A DNA stretch of 64,000 bases from Aliikangiella sp. G2MR2-5 (GTDB taxonomy: Bacteria; Pseudomonadota; Gammaproteobacteria; Enterobacterales; Kangiellaceae): assembly GCF_015687155.1 (NCBI RefSeq), contig NZ_JADPQF010000004.1, positions 469,392 through 533,391 of the forward strand, written 5' to 3'. Shown here in pieces: positions 28,232 to 38,800 of the stretch (position 1 is its first letter; every line of letters begins with the position of its first letter). The translations under genes were made by a program, and so were the position numbers. The notes under the pieces were generated by a model. The model saw nothing but the letters and a program-made list of their open reading frames with translations, was not told where the DNA came from and made no database searches.

Positions 28232-28545
28232 GGCTTCATTTTGACTTTGTACACGAATGTTCATGTCACACTTTTCAGCCTTTCTTTGGTGAAAGGCTTA
28301 GACTTTCTGCTGTTGAACCTCGATTATTTGATTAACATGTGAGCGTTAATAGCGTGATATATTCACCAGCCCAATTCTTTTTATACTCGCCAAATGCGCA
28401 GGTAATCCTCTAATCTATTGATTAATATATAAAAAATCCACTATTTCAAAATATGACAGTAATATGACATGATTTTGAGATTCTGGACTATTCTTTGAGC
28501 AATCCTTAAAATTCGCTTCACAAATATGACATAAAGGTTACAGCG
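28232..28545. other. Intergenic region: hairpin and phosphate-control site
   Basis: The 314-base space after pdxH has a hairpin at 28277-28298 (AGCCTTTC/GAAAGGCT, 6-nt loop), possibly the pdxH terminator though the T-run is poor. It also has the Pho-box-like repeat at 28453-28470. The DUF47-pit promoter must lie here. Confidence 0.5.
28453..28470 (-). promoter_or_regulatory. Pho-box-like direct repeat before the DUF47-pit operon
   Basis: On the plus strand ATGACAG-TAAT-ATGACAT; read on the minus strand this is ATGTCAT-ATTA-CTGTCAT, two heptamers in direct repeat with 4-bp AT spacer, the architecture bound by PhoB. Orientation is opposite to the operon. A further ATGACAT lies at 28526, touching the translation start. 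PhoB may repress here, as is known for orfA-pit of Sinorhizobium meliloti. Confidence 0.6.
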
Positions 28546-29217
28546 ATGAATCCAATACTCGATTTATTTGCAAGCTCTCCCATGAAGCCATTGCAAACTC
28601 ACATGCAGAAGGTTCAGGAGTGTGTAGATCAACTACCGGTTTTTATTGATGCAGTATTTGCTAAAAACTGGGAACAAGTTGAACAAACTCAAAAACACAT
28701 ACGCGCGTTAGAAAACGAGGCTGATGAGTTGAAAAAAGCACTGCGTTTGCATTTGCCTACAGGTTTATTTATGCCTGTTGCCAGAGCAGATCTACTTGCT
28801 TTATTGGCATCACAAGACAAAATCGCCAATAAAGCAAAAGATGTTGCAGGTTTGATTACCGGTCGCCAAATGTCTTTTCCAGAGTCTCTTGAAAATCAAT
28901 TTAAAGAGTATATCCAGAAAAGTGTCGATACAGCTCATCAAGCAGGTAAAGCTATTCAACAGCTAGACGAGCTTCTTGAGTCAGGCTTTAAAGGTAAAGA
29001 AGTAACAATTGCTGAAGAAATGGTTGAACAATTAGATGCTTTAGAAAACGAGTCAGATGTTCTGCAAATTAAACTTCGCCGTAGTATTTTCAACCTGGAA
29101 AAAGAATTACCTCCTGTTGACGTTATTTTTATGTACAAAACCATCGATTGGATAGGTGATCTTTCTGATCTTTCGCAGCAAGTTGGCTCTCGTTTAGAGC
29201 TACTTCTAGCTAGATAA
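28546..29217 (+). CDS. DUF47/TIGR00153 family PhoU-like protein, Pit partner
   Basis: A 223-residue all-helical cytosolic protein of the PhoU-like DUF47 family. It begins NPILDLFASSPMKPLQTHMQKVQEC, and has the acidic helix stretches IRALENEADELKK and QLDALENESDVLQIKLRR that form the PhoU-type metal-binding surfaces. These proteins are encoded beside Pit transporters and are thought to modulate phosphate uptake. The pit gene starts 29 nt after its stop, so they form an operon. Confidence 0.92.
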   Translation: MNPILDLFASSPMKPLQTHMQKVQECVDQLPVFIDAVFAKNWEQVEQTQKHIRALENEADELKKALRLHLPTGLFMPVARADLLALLASQDKIANKAKDVAGLITGRQMSFPESLENQFKEYIQKSVDTAHQAGKAIQQLDELLESGFKGKEVTIAEEMVEQLDALENESDVLQIKLRRSIFNLEKELPPVDVIFMYKTIDWIGDLSDLSQQVGSRLELLLAR

Positions 29218-29246
29218 GAAGCCTAAACCAATAAGAGAGAAGAAGA

Positions 29247-30518
29247 ATGGAAAGTTTTTTTACTGAATATAATATGATCCTGATTTCCCTGGCAGGTATT
29301 TTTGGCTTGCTTATGGCGTTTGGTATTGGGGCGAATGATGTAGCCAACGCAATGGGAACTTCTGTGGGCTCAAAAGCATTAACTATCAAGCAAGCGATTA
29401 TCATTGCTATGGTATTTGAATTTGCTGGAGCATTTCTGGCTGGTGGAGAGGTAACTTCAACCATTCGAAAAGGCATTATTGATGCTGGCGCAATGACCGG
29501 AACTCCCGAGCTATTGGTTTTCGGTATGATGGCGTCGTTATTGGCAGCTGGTATCTGGCTGATTATTGCGACCTACTTTGGCTGGCCTGTTTCTACCACT
29601 CATTCTATTGTCGGTGCTATTGTTGGTTTTGCCGCAGTTGGTATTGGTATGGAAGTGGTCAAGTGGGGGAAAGTAGGTTCAATCGTCGCAAGCTGGGTAG
29701 TCTCTCCAGTACTTTCGGGAACTATCGCATTTATGCTGTTTACCAGCGTTCAAAAGCTGATTCTTAATACAGACGATCCGCTTAAAAATGCCAAAAAGTA
29801 TGTTCCTTTTTATATGTTCCTTGCAGGTTTTATGATTGCTTTGGTTACTTTATTTAAAGGGTTAAAGCACGTAGGTGTTAAGTTTGAATCACCATTAACA
29901 AGCATTGGTATCGCTATCGCCTTTGGTATCCTGGTAATGTTTGTTGGCAAATATTTTATTAGTCGCCAAAAAGCGACGCCAAGTGAAGATAAAGATTTTC
30001 ACTATGCCAGTGTAGAGCGAGTTTTCGCTGTATTAATGGTTGTGACCGCTTGTGGGATGGCCTTCGCGCATGGCTCAAATGACGTGGCCAATGCTATCGG
30101 GCCGCTAGCAGCTGTTGTTAGCGTTGTTGAAAGCGGCGGCGAAATTGCTAAGAAATCAGCACTACCTATCTGGATCTTGCTGGTTGGTGGTTTCGGAATT
30201 GTCGTTGGTCTGGCAATTTATGGCCGTCGAGTTATGGCGACTATTGGTAAAAAGATCACTGAACTTACTCCAAGCAGAGGCTTTGCAGCAGAGTTAGCGG
30301 CGGCTTCAACGGTTGTTATTGCTTCAGGAACTGGCTTGCCGATTTCAACGACTCATACACTTGTTGGTGCTGTTCTTGGGGTTGGAATGGCGCGTGGTAT
30401 TGCCGCTCTTAATCTGGCTGTTCTGAAGAACATAGCTGTTTCATGGGTAGTTACCCTACCTGCTGGCGCTATACTTTCTATGTTGTTCTTCTTTATGTTT
30501 AAAGGAATTTTCCTATAG
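29247..30518 (+). CDS. Low-affinity inorganic phosphate transporter, Pit family
   Basis: A 423-residue inner-membrane carrier with about ten helices arranged as two inverted PF01384 halves. Each half has the family signature: GIGANDVANAMGTSVGSKAL near the N-terminus and AFAHGSNDVANAIGPLAAV in the second half, plus the paired GWPVSTTHSIVGAIVG and GLPISTTHTLVGAVLG. It imports metal-phosphate with protons. A purine-rich GAGAGAAGAAG ribosome site precedes ATG. The Pho-box-like repeat upstream suggests it is turned down when high-affinity uptake is on. Confidence 0.93.
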   Translation: MESFFTEYNMILISLAGIFGLLMAFGIGANDVANAMGTSVGSKALTIKQAIIIAMVFEFAGAFLAGGEVTSTIRKGIIDAGAMTGTPELLVFGMMASLLAAGIWLIIATYFGWPVSTTHSIVGAIVGFAAVGIGMEVVKWGKVGSIVASWVVSPVLSGTIAFMLFTSVQKLILNTDDPLKNAKKYVPFYMFLAGFMIALVTLFKGLKHVGVKFESPLTSIGIAIAFGILVMFVGKYFISRQKATPSEDKDFHYASVERVFAVLMVVTACGMAFAHGSNDVANAIGPLAAVVSVVESGGEIAKKSALPIWILLVGGFGIVVGLAIYGRRVMATIGKKITELTPSRGFAAELAAASTVVIASGTGLPISTTHTLVGAVLGVGMARGIAALNLAVLKNIAVSWVVTLPAGAILSMLFFFMFKGIFL

Positions 30519-30536
30519 TCTATTGCTTTAAGCGAT

Positions 30537-30576
30537 AAACCGGAGTTCAGCTACACTGCTCCGGTTTTATTTTTTC
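30537..30576 (+). terminator. Rho-independent terminator of the DUF47-pit operon
   Basis: AAACCGGAG (30537-30545) and CTCCGGTTT (30559-30567) form a 9-bp stem followed by a T-rich run, 19 nt after the pit stop. Confidence 0.85.
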
Positions 30577-30630
30577 TCGCTCTTATCGTTGCAACACTAC
30601 ATCAAAGAGCGCGCCTAGAGCGCAAAGAAT

Positions 30631-30661
30631 ATAAAAAAGCCAGCTGTTCAATCGCTGGCTT
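30631..30661 (-). terminator. Rho-independent terminator of the hslVU operon
   Basis: AAGCCAGC (30637-30644) pairs with GCTGGCTT (30654-30661). On the minus strand the hairpin is followed by T6, 50 nt beyond the hslU stop, fitting termination of that operon. Confidence 0.8.
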
Positions 30662-30710
30662 CTTATTGAAAACCGTCAACCTGTTCCAGGACGGAACAAT
30701 CAATTGAGAC

Positions 30711-32036
30711 CTAAAGAATGAAGCGCGTTAAATCTTCATCTTGAGAAAGCTCTCCTAATTGCTGGCTAACATAATTTGCATCGATGACCAGCTTATCGCT
30801 TGAGTCAGATGCGGAAAACGAAATTTCTTCGAGCAGCTTTTCCATTACTGTATGCAGGCGTCTTGCTCCAATATTTTCTGTTGTTTCGTTAACCTGCCAT
30901 GCAACTTCTGCAATTTTTTCGATGGCTTCTTCGGTAAATTCGATTTCCCGATTTTCTGTCAGCATTAATGCTACATACTGCTTTGTTAGTGCTGCGTCGG
31001 GTTCAGTTAAAATACGCTTGAAATCATCGGCAGTCAAAGATTGCAACTCGACTCTGATTGGCAAGCGGCCCTGCAATTCCGGGATAAGATCGGAAGGTTT
31101 TGACAGGTGGAAAGCTCCAGAAGCAATAAATAAAATATGGTCGGTTCTAATCATGCCGTACTTGGTTGATACAGTACACCCTTCGACTAGCGGAAGAAGA
31201 TCCCTTTGTACTCCCTCACGTGATACCTCACCACTCGAGCCGCGATCGCCCTTAGCGACTTTATCGATTTCATCGAGGAATACGATGCCATTGTTCTCGA
31301 CTGCTTCCGCTGCCATGTTTTTCAGGTCTTCCTGATTAATCAGCTTTTCTGCTTCCTCTTCGGTTAGTAGCTTTAAAGCGTTTTTGATTTTAAGTTTACG
31401 CTTTTTCTTTCTACTAGGGGCAGAGTGCTGAAACATATCCTGCAACTGACTGGTCATTTCTTCCATCCCCGGAGGTGCCATAATCTCAATACCGACACTT
31501 GGGCCGGTGATATCGACTTCAATTTCCTGTTCGTCAAGGCTACCTTCTCGGAGCTTCTTACGAAACATCTGGCGAGCAGCAGAACTGTCGGTTTCCTGAG
31601 GCTCATTTTCAAATCCTCGAGGTTTGGGCAGTAATACGTCCAGTATACGCTCTTCAGCTGCTTCTTCTGCCCGCATTTTAACTTTGTGATGCTCCTGCTC
31701 TCTCAGCATCTTATATGCTGAGTCAGCGAGATCCCGAATAATAGATTCAACATCACGACCAACATAGCCTACTTCCGTAAATTTGGTTGCTTCGACTTTA
31801 ATGAAAGGGGCATTGGCTAACTTTGCCAATCGGCGTGCTATCTCTGTTTTACCAACCCCGGTGGGGCCAATCATTAATATATTTTTAGGTGTTATCTCGT
31901 TGCGAAGCCTGTCTTCGACCTGCATTCGTCGCCAGCGATTCCTCAGTGCGATAGCGACAGACTTTTTGGCTCCGTCCTGTCCGATGATATGCTTATCCAA
32001 TTCGTGGACAATTTCTCTCGGGGTCATTTGTGACAT
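30711..32036 (-). CDS. hslU: ATP-dependent protease ATPase subunit HslU
   Basis: A 441-residue AAA+ unfoldase that feeds substrates to the HslV peptidase. It opens [20 protein letters not shown], with Walker [18 protein letters not shown], Walker [14 protein letters not shown], the intermediate I-domain (about 110-240) and sensor 2 [18 protein letters not shown]. The C-terminus RFIL matches the family tail that docks into HslV. It is the last gene of argS-SPOR-hslV-hslU, 103 nt after hslV. Length fits the E. coli protein (443). Confidence 0.97.
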   Translation of the reverse strand: MSQMTPREIVHELDKHIIGQDGAKKSVAIALRNRWRRMQVEDRLRNEITPKNILMIGPTGVGKTEIARRLAKLANAPFIKVEATKFTEVGYVGRDVESIIRDLADSAYKMLREQEHHKVKMRAEEAAEERILDVLLPKPRGFENEPQETDSSAARQMFRKKLREGSLDEQEIEVDITGPSVGIEIMAPPGMEEMTSQLQDMFQHSAPSRKKKRKLKIKNALKLLTEEEAEKLINQEDLKNMAAEAVENNGIVFLDEIDKVAKGDRGSSGEVSREGVQRDLLPLVEGCTVSTKYGMIRTDHILFIASGAFHLSKPSDLIPELQGRLPIRVELQSLTADDFKRILTEPDAALTKQYVALMLTENREIEFTEEAIEKIAEVAWQVNETTENIGARRLHTVMEKLLEEISFSASDSSDKLVIDANYVSQQLGELSQDEDLTRFIL

Positions 32037-32139
32037 AAATCTAATCCAGTTAACTTTTCAATTTACGCTATGTGATTAGCGCCGTGCGTGTAAATTTTCA
32101 ATGATTCAAAACTATCAAAGGTTAACCCTAGTACTCTAT

Positions 32140-32682
32140 CTATTGGCAATCGAGTTCTTGGATAGTGTGGTGATGATTGGTATAAACACAAATATCACCG
32201 GCAATCTTTAAACCAGTTTCAACAATTTCTCGAGCTGAGAGATCACTTTTATCTAAAAGTGCACGTGCTGCAGACTGAGCGAAAGGTCCGCCTGATCCGA
32301 TTGCCATCAAGCTGTCTTCCGGTTCTATGACGTCACCGTTACCGGTGATAATCAGTGAGTGTTCTTTATCCGCTACTGCAAGTAGAGCTTCCAATCTCCG
32401 TAGCATTTTGTCTGTGCGCCAATCTTTTGCAAGCTCCACCGCCGCGCGCATCAGTTTGCCCTGGTGTTTTTCAAGCTTAGCTTCAAAGCGCTCAAACAAG
32501 GTGAAGGCATCTGCGGTTCCTCCAGCAAATCCCGCAATAACTTTGCCGTTATACAGAGTACGCACTTTTCTGGCGTTCCCTTTCATTATGGTGTTTCCCA
32601 AAGATACTTGACCGTCGCCACCTATCACCACTTTGCCGTTACGACGAACTGACAATATGGTTGTTCCTCTGTATTGTTCCAA
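32140..32682 (-). CDS. hslV: ATP-dependent protease peptidase subunit HslV
   Basis: A 180-residue threonine peptidase, relative of the proteasome beta subunit. The sequence [25 protein letters not shown] shows the catalytic threonine at position 7 after a six-residue propeptide; in E. coli it is residue 2. The conserved [15 protein letters not shown] and [15 protein letters not shown] blocks are present. The start is TTG with GGGAG 7 nt upstream. A sigma-32-like promoter lies 71 nt before the gene, allowing heat-shock expression separate from argS. Confidence 0.95.
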   Translation of the reverse strand: MEQYRGTTILSVRRNGKVVIGGDGQVSLGNTIMKGNARKVRTLYNGKVIAGFAGGTADAFTLFERFEAKLEKHQGKLMRAAVELAKDWRTDKMLRRLEALLAVADKEHSLIITGNGDVIEPEDSLMAIGSGGPFAQSAARALLDKSDLSAREIVETGLKIAGDICVYTNHHHTIQELDCQ

Positions 32683-32730
32683 AAAGAGACTCCCAGGTTA
32701 AAAATAAGCTATCAAAATTGATATCCTGGA

Positions 32731-32760
32731 TATGTGGGTACAAAAGAGATTATTTCAAGG
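32731..32760 (-). promoter_or_regulatory. Sigma-32-like heat-shock promoter of hslVU
   Basis: On the minus strand CCTTGAAA (32753-32760) is followed after 14 nt by CCCACATA (32731-32738). The -35 matches the sigma-32 consensus fully and the -10 is close to CCCCATNT. It lies in the SPOR-hslV gap, 49 nt before the hslV start. hslVU is a classical sigma-32 operon in E. coli. Confidence 0.6.
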
Positions 32761-32804
32761 TGAAAGAGGAAAAATTCCATAGAATTATTCCTCTCTATAT
32801 CGGT

Positions 32805-33413
32805 TTAGTTGCCTGATCTGAGGCGAGGTATTATTCGGCAATCATGGACATTATTATCTTGCAGGCGGTGTCTTACTTTTTCCGCTTGTCTTTTACGGTT
32901 AAATGGACCCAGCTCCACCCGGTACCAGTCCTCGCCTTTATATTTCACTTTATTAATATCGGATGAATTTCCCGTCATTGCGATAGTGGCCTTTAGTTCT
33001 TCTGCCCGTTCTCTTTCGCGGAATGAACCACATGGCATCAGGTAAATGTATTTGTTGATATCTTCTGAAGGTTTTAGGTCTTCTTCCGGGATTTCAACCT
33101 TTCGATTGACTAGATCTTCGTGGACGTTATAGATCGGAAAGTCATCATCAATTTCTGGGCTGTCGGGTGAACTATCTTGAGCAACTTCCTTGCGCGGCTG
33201 ACTTATGTTGCTTTTTTTATTGGTGCTCGTACTCGAGGACTTTGTTGACTGTTTTTGTGGAGGCATTAATTTGAGATAGGTCAGTCCGCCGATCAAGCCG
33301 CCAACAAAAATGATAGCCAACAGCCAAACACCAGCGGGTATGCCGCTGTTTCCTGCCTTTCTGCTGGCACCACGTTTTTTGGGTTTTCTTTTTTTGGCGT
33401 AATCTTTTGCCAT
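32805..33413 (-). CDS. FtsN-like SPOR domain membrane protein
   Basis: A 202-residue bitopic inner-membrane protein. A short basic cytoplasmic tail (AKDYAKKRKPKKRGASRK) leads into one helix (GVWLLAIIFVGGLIGGLTYL), a disordered Ser/Lys/Pro-rich periplasmic linker, and a C-terminal SPOR domain from about 122 (YIYLMPCGSFRERERAEELKATI ... VELGPFNRKRQAEKVRHRL). SPOR domains bind denuded septal peptidoglycan. Position after argS and before hslV is conserved in gammaproteobacteria, where this gene is often called ftsN-like; whether it is the true division activator is uncertain. Confidence 0.88.
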   Translation of the reverse strand: MAKDYAKKRKPKKRGASRKAGNSGIPAGVWLLAIIFVGGLIGGLTYLKLMPPQKQSTKSSSTSTNKKSNISQPRKEVAQDSSPDSPEIDDDFPIYNVHEDLVNRKVEIPEEDLKPSEDINKYIYLMPCGSFRERERAEELKATIAMTGNSSDINKVKYKGEDWYRVELGPFNRKRQAEKVRHRLQDNNVHDCRIIPRLRSGN

Positions 33414-33482
33414 ATTTGCTTGTACAACCTTACCAAGTAGCCTGAATAGATTTGCTATGGTGATATCAACGCCACCGGTTAA

Positions 33483-35186
33483 TTACATCTGTTCCGGAGC
33501 ACTGACAGCCAGTAGTGTTAGCCCGTTTGCAAGAACCTGCCTAACTGCATCAATCAGGCAGAGTCTGGCGTCACTTAGATCAACATTATCAACAATCCAG
33601 CGCGCGCTCGCATCATCGCTACCAATCTGATAATAGCCATGTAAATCAGCAGCCAAATCGCGCAAGTAGTGAGCTATTACGTGCGGCTCCAGATTGTTGG
33701 CAGCAACCTTGACCAGTTCGGGAAACTGAGTCATTCGATCAAGCAATGCCATTTCATGGTCTAGCTTGAGTAATGAAAGGTTTGCCAGTCCGTTGTCGCT
33801 ATTGTGGCTGCGAGACAATTCTTTTAGCTTGCGGAAAGTTGAGCAAATCCGAGCGTGCGCATACTGAATATAGAATACGGGATTTTCGGTAGTTTGCGAC
33901 GCAGCTAATTCAAGATCAAATGTCATTTGCGAAGCACCACGTCGTGCTGCAAGGAAGTAGCGAGTTGCATCACCACCGACTTCTTCAATAATATCGCGCA
34001 AAGTTACATAGCTTCCTGCTCGTTTTGATATTTTTACTTCTTCATTACCGCGCATTACGGTAACCATCTGATACAAAGAGTAATCTGGAAAGCCTTGACT
34101 GATTCCGGCATCAAGTGCCTGTAGTCCCGCTCGCACACGGGTCACCGTACTGTGATGATCGGCTCCCTGTACGTTAATGACTTTTTCGAAGCCTCGATTC
34201 CATTTATTCAAGTGATAGGCAACATCAGGCACAAAGTAGGTGTAACCGCCATCCGTTTTACGCATTACCCGATCTTTGTCATCACCGAATTCGGTTGTTC
34301 TCAGCCAAAGAGCACCTTCTTTTTCATAGGTATGGCCATTTTCTATCATTCTGGTGACTGCATCATCCACGGCCTTGTTTTCGTATAAGGATGACTCGAG
34401 GAAAAAGACATCAAACTTAACTGCAAAAGCCTTAAGGTCCAGATCTTGTTCTCTACGAAGATAAGCAACGGCAAATTCTCGAATAGCCTGAAGGTCTTCC
34501 GGATCGCCTTTACCTATTACATGTTTGTCTTCAGCATCAACCTTTTCGCCATTCATGTAATCGTTTGCTACATCAATAATATAATCCCCGCGATAGCCGT
34601 CTTCTGGCCAGGACTCACTATCAGGTCCAAGACCTTTGCAACGAGCCTGAACTGATATGGCGAGGTTATCGATCTGGGCGCCGGCGTCATTGTAGTAGAA
34701 TTCTCGCGTTACATCCCAGCCAGTTGCTTCCAGCAGACGGCAAATACAATCGCCTAAAGCGGCATTTCGACCATGTCCGATATGTAGCGGACCTGTTGGG
34801 TTTGCCGATACAAACTCAACCTGGACTTTTTTGCCTTCACCTGAATTATTGTGACCGAACAAGCCTTTTTGTTCGAGTACCTCTTTAACAACCTGGGTAG
34901 CTGCTGCCTGACTAAGAAAAAAATTGATAAATCCAGGACCGGCAATTTCGAGCTTGGCAATCTCCGGTCTGCTACCAATCAGGTCAATGATTAACTGTGC
35001 TATTTCTCGCGGTGCTTTGCCTGCTTGTTTAGCCATCATTAGTGCTGCGTTTGAAGCGAAATCACCATGGGACTTGTCTTTAGTATGAGTAACCTGAGCT
35101 TTAGCTGAAAATGACTCGGGTACGACCTCTTGAGATTTGAGTTCGGCTATGGCTTGTTCGAGCCAGCCCTCAACGATGGCTTTCAT
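33483..35186 (-). CDS. argS: Arginyl-tRNA synthetase
   Basis: A 567-residue class I aminoacyl-tRNA synthetase that charges tRNA-Arg. The N-terminal additional domain is followed by the HIGH motif in [18 protein letters not shown]. The KMSKS-loop equivalent is [16 protein letters not shown], and a DALR anticodon-binding domain follows near the end ([16 protein letters not shown] ... ). It starts with ATG and leads an operon with the SPOR protein and hslVU; 69 nt separate it from the SPOR gene. Length is typical. Confidence 0.96.
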   Translation of the reverse strand: MKAIVEGWLEQAIAELKSQEVVPESFSAKAQVTHTKDKSHGDFASNAALMMAKQAGKAPREIAQLIIDLIGSRPEIAKLEIAGPGFINFFLSQAAATQVVKEVLEQKGLFGHNNSGEGKKVQVEFVSANPTGPLHIGHGRNAALGDCICRLLEATGWDVTREFYYNDAGAQIDNLAISVQARCKGLGPDSESWPEDGYRGDYIIDVANDYMNGEKVDAEDKHVIGKGDPEDLQAIREFAVAYLRREQDLDLKAFAVKFDVFFLESSLYENKAVDDAVTRMIENGHTYEKEGALWLRTTEFGDDKDRVMRKTDGGYTYFVPDVAYHLNKWNRGFEKVINVQGADHHSTVTRVRAGLQALDAGISQGFPDYSLYQMVTVMRGNEEVKISKRAGSYVTLRDIIEEVGGDATRYFLAARRGASQMTFDLELAASQTTENPVFYIQYAHARICSTFRKLKELSRSHNSDNGLANLSLLKLDHEMALLDRMTQFPELVKVAANNLEPHVIAHYLRDLAADLHGYYQIGSDDASARWIVDNVDLSDARLCLIDAVRQVLANGLTLLAVSAPEQM

Positions 35187-35394
35187 TAATTAAATACCTT
35201 AAATATCAAAAACTTAAACTTAAAAGTTAATTTGATTTCTTTTGACGAGACAGAAAAGGGTCTATTATGCAAAAAAAGTGCTGTTAATGCCAGGCTAATC
35301 AGTGCCCGGCATCACAGTTTCGAAGGCGCTAAAAATTTAATCTGGGGAAGGCTAATTATATTTTCGGTAAATGGATAGAATTATTGCTCACCTA

Positions 35395-35634
35395 CTATGC
35401 CATAGCTGAAACATAAGCTTCCAGGTCGTCAAAGCCTCCTATATGGGTCTCACCGTGAAAAACCTGTGGGACGGTATGAACAGGCTTGCCAATAGTCTTG
35501 GCCAAATCTTCTTTGCTGATACCTTCTTCCCAGATATCGACATATCGATAATCGAAAGACTTGATCTCGCAAAGCTGTTTAGCTCGAAGGCAGTAACCAC
35601 AACCGGGGCGGCCGAAAATGGTAAATTTTTTCAT
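35395..35634 (-). CDS. grxA: Glutaredoxin, GrxA-like
   Basis: A 79-residue thioredoxin-fold disulfide reductase. It aligns along its length with E. coli GrxA: FTIFGRPGCGYCLRAKQL, YVDIWEEGISKEDL, GKPVHTVPQVFHGETHIGGFDDL. The redox pair is C-G-Y-C, where E. coli GrxA has C-P-Y-C. The cis-Pro (TVP) and glutathione-binding GG(F/Y)xD are kept. ATG 35634 has AGAGGAAG upstream; the open frame upstream is not conserved-looking. Confidence 0.92.
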   Translation of the reverse strand: MKKFTIFGRPGCGYCLRAKQLCEIKSFDYRYVDIWEEGISKEDLAKTIGKPVHTVPQVFHGETHIGGFDDLEAYVSAMA

Positions 35635-35873
35635 TCGTAAACTTCCTCTAACAGTATGCGCGTTAAATGTGATTGCGTTGTTGTTGCAAAGAATACCAAA
35701 CAATTTAATTTAGTCTAATTCAATGGAACTATGAAATCGATAGTATTTATATAACACTAATCGTGCTGAACTTAATATAAATTTGAGATAATTGTCGTAA
35801 ATGACTGACTTAAAAGAGAAGGTCGGTTATATTTAATCTAACTGATAACTTAATTTCTTCCTGCTCCTTTCTG

Positions 35874-38800
35874 ATGGGTTTAACTTCGACCGAGCATCAA
35901 TACTTCAAGCACAATCTCATTGGGCTAATGCTCATTGTGCTTGCTGTGCTGTCGAGCCCCGTTTACCTAAGAGCAGAGTCTCTTTATCAATTCCACTCTT
36001 TGACTAAGAAAGATGGACTGGCTTCCAGCGTTGTTTTCGACACCGTTCAGGACTCTTATGGCTTTATCTGGCTGGCAACTGAAGATGGGTTGCAAAGATA
36101 TGATGGGGCGGAATTAATCACCTATCGTCACAATAAAGAAAAACCCAACTCACTTTCCAGCAACCTGGTTAGGAGTCTTTACATCGATAAAACAGGCACT
36201 CTATGGGTCGGAACCGAGAGCGGCGTAAACATTTATCAACGAGAAAGTGATGACTTTCGAAGAGTGGGAACAGGAAAGGCGCCGGGGACTCGATTCGATT
36301 CAGACGTTATCCGCACCATATACCAAACTTCTGATGGCATTATCTGGGTTGGCACCGCGGCAGGATTAAATGCGCTTGATTTGAGCACCAACAAAATATT
36401 CAGTTACTCCGGATTTGACCACAAGGTCAGGGCCCTACTTGAAGACGAGCAAAAACAACTTTGGGTGGGGACTTTGGGAGGAGGAGTCTTTTTACTGGAT
36501 AGAAGTCGAGAAAGTTTTCTTCCGGTTTCTTTGTTACCAGATGAAGCGTCTATTTCTGAGGGTGCTAATTATGTCGTGGATCTTTATCAGGACTCATTTG
36601 GAAGAATTCTCGTAGCAACCTGGGGCGAAGGGGTTTTCTTACTCAAACGCGACGAGCGTAAACTTTCGCGCTATCAGATAAATCTACCTAGCCAATATGT
36701 CTCTACCATTTTTCAGGATGCAGACAGCCTTTTATGGTTTGGAACCAGTATGGGGATTCTGGTTGTCGATCAAGCTAGTGAAGTTGAAAGAACTATAATT
36801 GCAGATAATCGTTATCAGTGGTCTCTACTTAACAATGCTATTCAACAAATTTTCCAAAGCCGAGATCAAACAATATGGATTGGTACTTATGGAGGCGGGA
36901 TTAGTCGCTATTATCCAAGCAGTCACCAATTTGAATCATTCGGAATCCATCGAGATTCGCAACAAGGCTTGATCGACCCGGTCACTTACGCGCTAAGTGA
37001 AAATAGCAACGGTAAAATATGGGTTGGGAGTGAAAGTGGCCAGCTCGCATTATTCGATCCTTCAAGCAAAAGGTTTAAGCATTTTCCTTTAACACTTGAA
37101 GGCAGAGACTACCATTCAGCCATCCGTCACTTGCTGCAAATTTCCGAAGAAACTCTCCTGGTTGGTACAGAAGATGGACTCTATCGGTACGGCTTGACTG
37201 ACGGACAGTTTTCTCGTGTCACGGATGATGCAGATCCATTATTGATGGCGGAGCAAGATATCATGTTCTTGCTTCTTGATGGAGAACAAAGGGTTTGGGT
37301 AGGTGTTGATGAAAAAGGTGTACAGGCTTATCGCTTGATGCAGGGTGGAACACTTAAAGCTATTAAGGGGTTATTTATTTCCTCGCCTTCACCTAAAGCT
37401 TTGTTAATTTCAAATAATAATCTGTTGATATTTGCAGGTCATCAGGAGCCAATTCAATATTTGCAGTTAAATGACCAGCCGCAAACAAACGGAGCCAGTC
37501 TTCAAAAGTTGAAGTCGGTAGTCGGTTCTGAAGATATTCAGGTTACCAATATGGCGATGGACTGGCAGGGACGTTTGTGGGTGGCAACTCAATCGAGTGG
37601 AATTAAAATCTATCAAAATGATACCAAGCCAATTTCACTGGGTGAGTCAGAAGGATTACCTAACAACAGTGTTTATGTTTTACTGGCTGATCGCAATACC
37701 AAAAAAATCTGGGCATCAACCAACCAGGGAGTTACGGCAATTAACGCTGAAAATCTGGAGCTAGAATCTTTTACCGTACTTGATGGCTTGCAGGGCGATG
37801 AATTTAATCTGCCGGGAATAAAAAGCAGCAATGGGTATCTCTATTTTGGAGGAGTAAGTGGTTTTAATCGCTTTTTCCCAACGGTAAAGAAAGAGCCTGT
37901 TGTAATGCTAGCTCCTCTGCTCACAGAGTTTTCCGTAGCCAATCAAAAAATTGCAATTGGCCCGAATAGTCTGCTGAGCCAGTCATTGATGTTGACCAAA
38001 AAAGTAACCCTTGAACATTGGCAGTTGCCTTTTAGCATTGGCTATACCAGCCCGCAATTTTTTGATGCTCGACAATTGCAGTTTCGTTACCGTCTTGTTG
38101 GATTAAGTGATAAATGGGTGCTGGCACAAAGCAACGAAAGAAAAGCTATCTATACCAATGTTCCTGCAGGAGATTATCAATTTCAGCTTCAGGTGGGAAC
38201 GCAAAGTGGGAGCTGGTCTGCCGATATTAAAGAGCTACAAATTCGTGTTAATCCTCCGTGGTGGTTTACAACCAAGGCCAAAGTTAGTTATGTGATTACT
38301 GCTCTGGTGATATTGATGTTTATCGTCGGAATGATTTATCGGAGGAGGTATCAGGAAAAACTGTCGCGCCAGAAGCTTCAGGAGAGTGAAGAGCGATTGA
38401 AGCTTAGTTTGTGGGGCAGTGGTTATGAGTTCTGGGACTGGGACCTGAACACAGGTAAAGTTTCGCGATCAAACGAATATAAAAGAGTTCATATCGATTG
38501 TCATCGGCTGTCACGCAATCTGCTTGAATTGGCAAGTTACATACATCCAAGCGATCTGGATATGGTTCGGGAGAAATTGACCAATCATATTGCTGGAAAT
38601 ACTAAGTTCTTTGATATCTGTTACCGAGTGGTTGATGCTTTTCGCGGTTGGCGCTGGATTGAGGATCGAGGAAAAGTGGTTTCATTTAATCCCGATGGTA
38701 GTGCGATGCGAATGGCAGGAACTCAAAGAGACATAACCGATTTGCGTCAGCGCGATGCCCAATTTGAAATGTTTGGTAAAGCTTTTAACTCGACTTCTGA

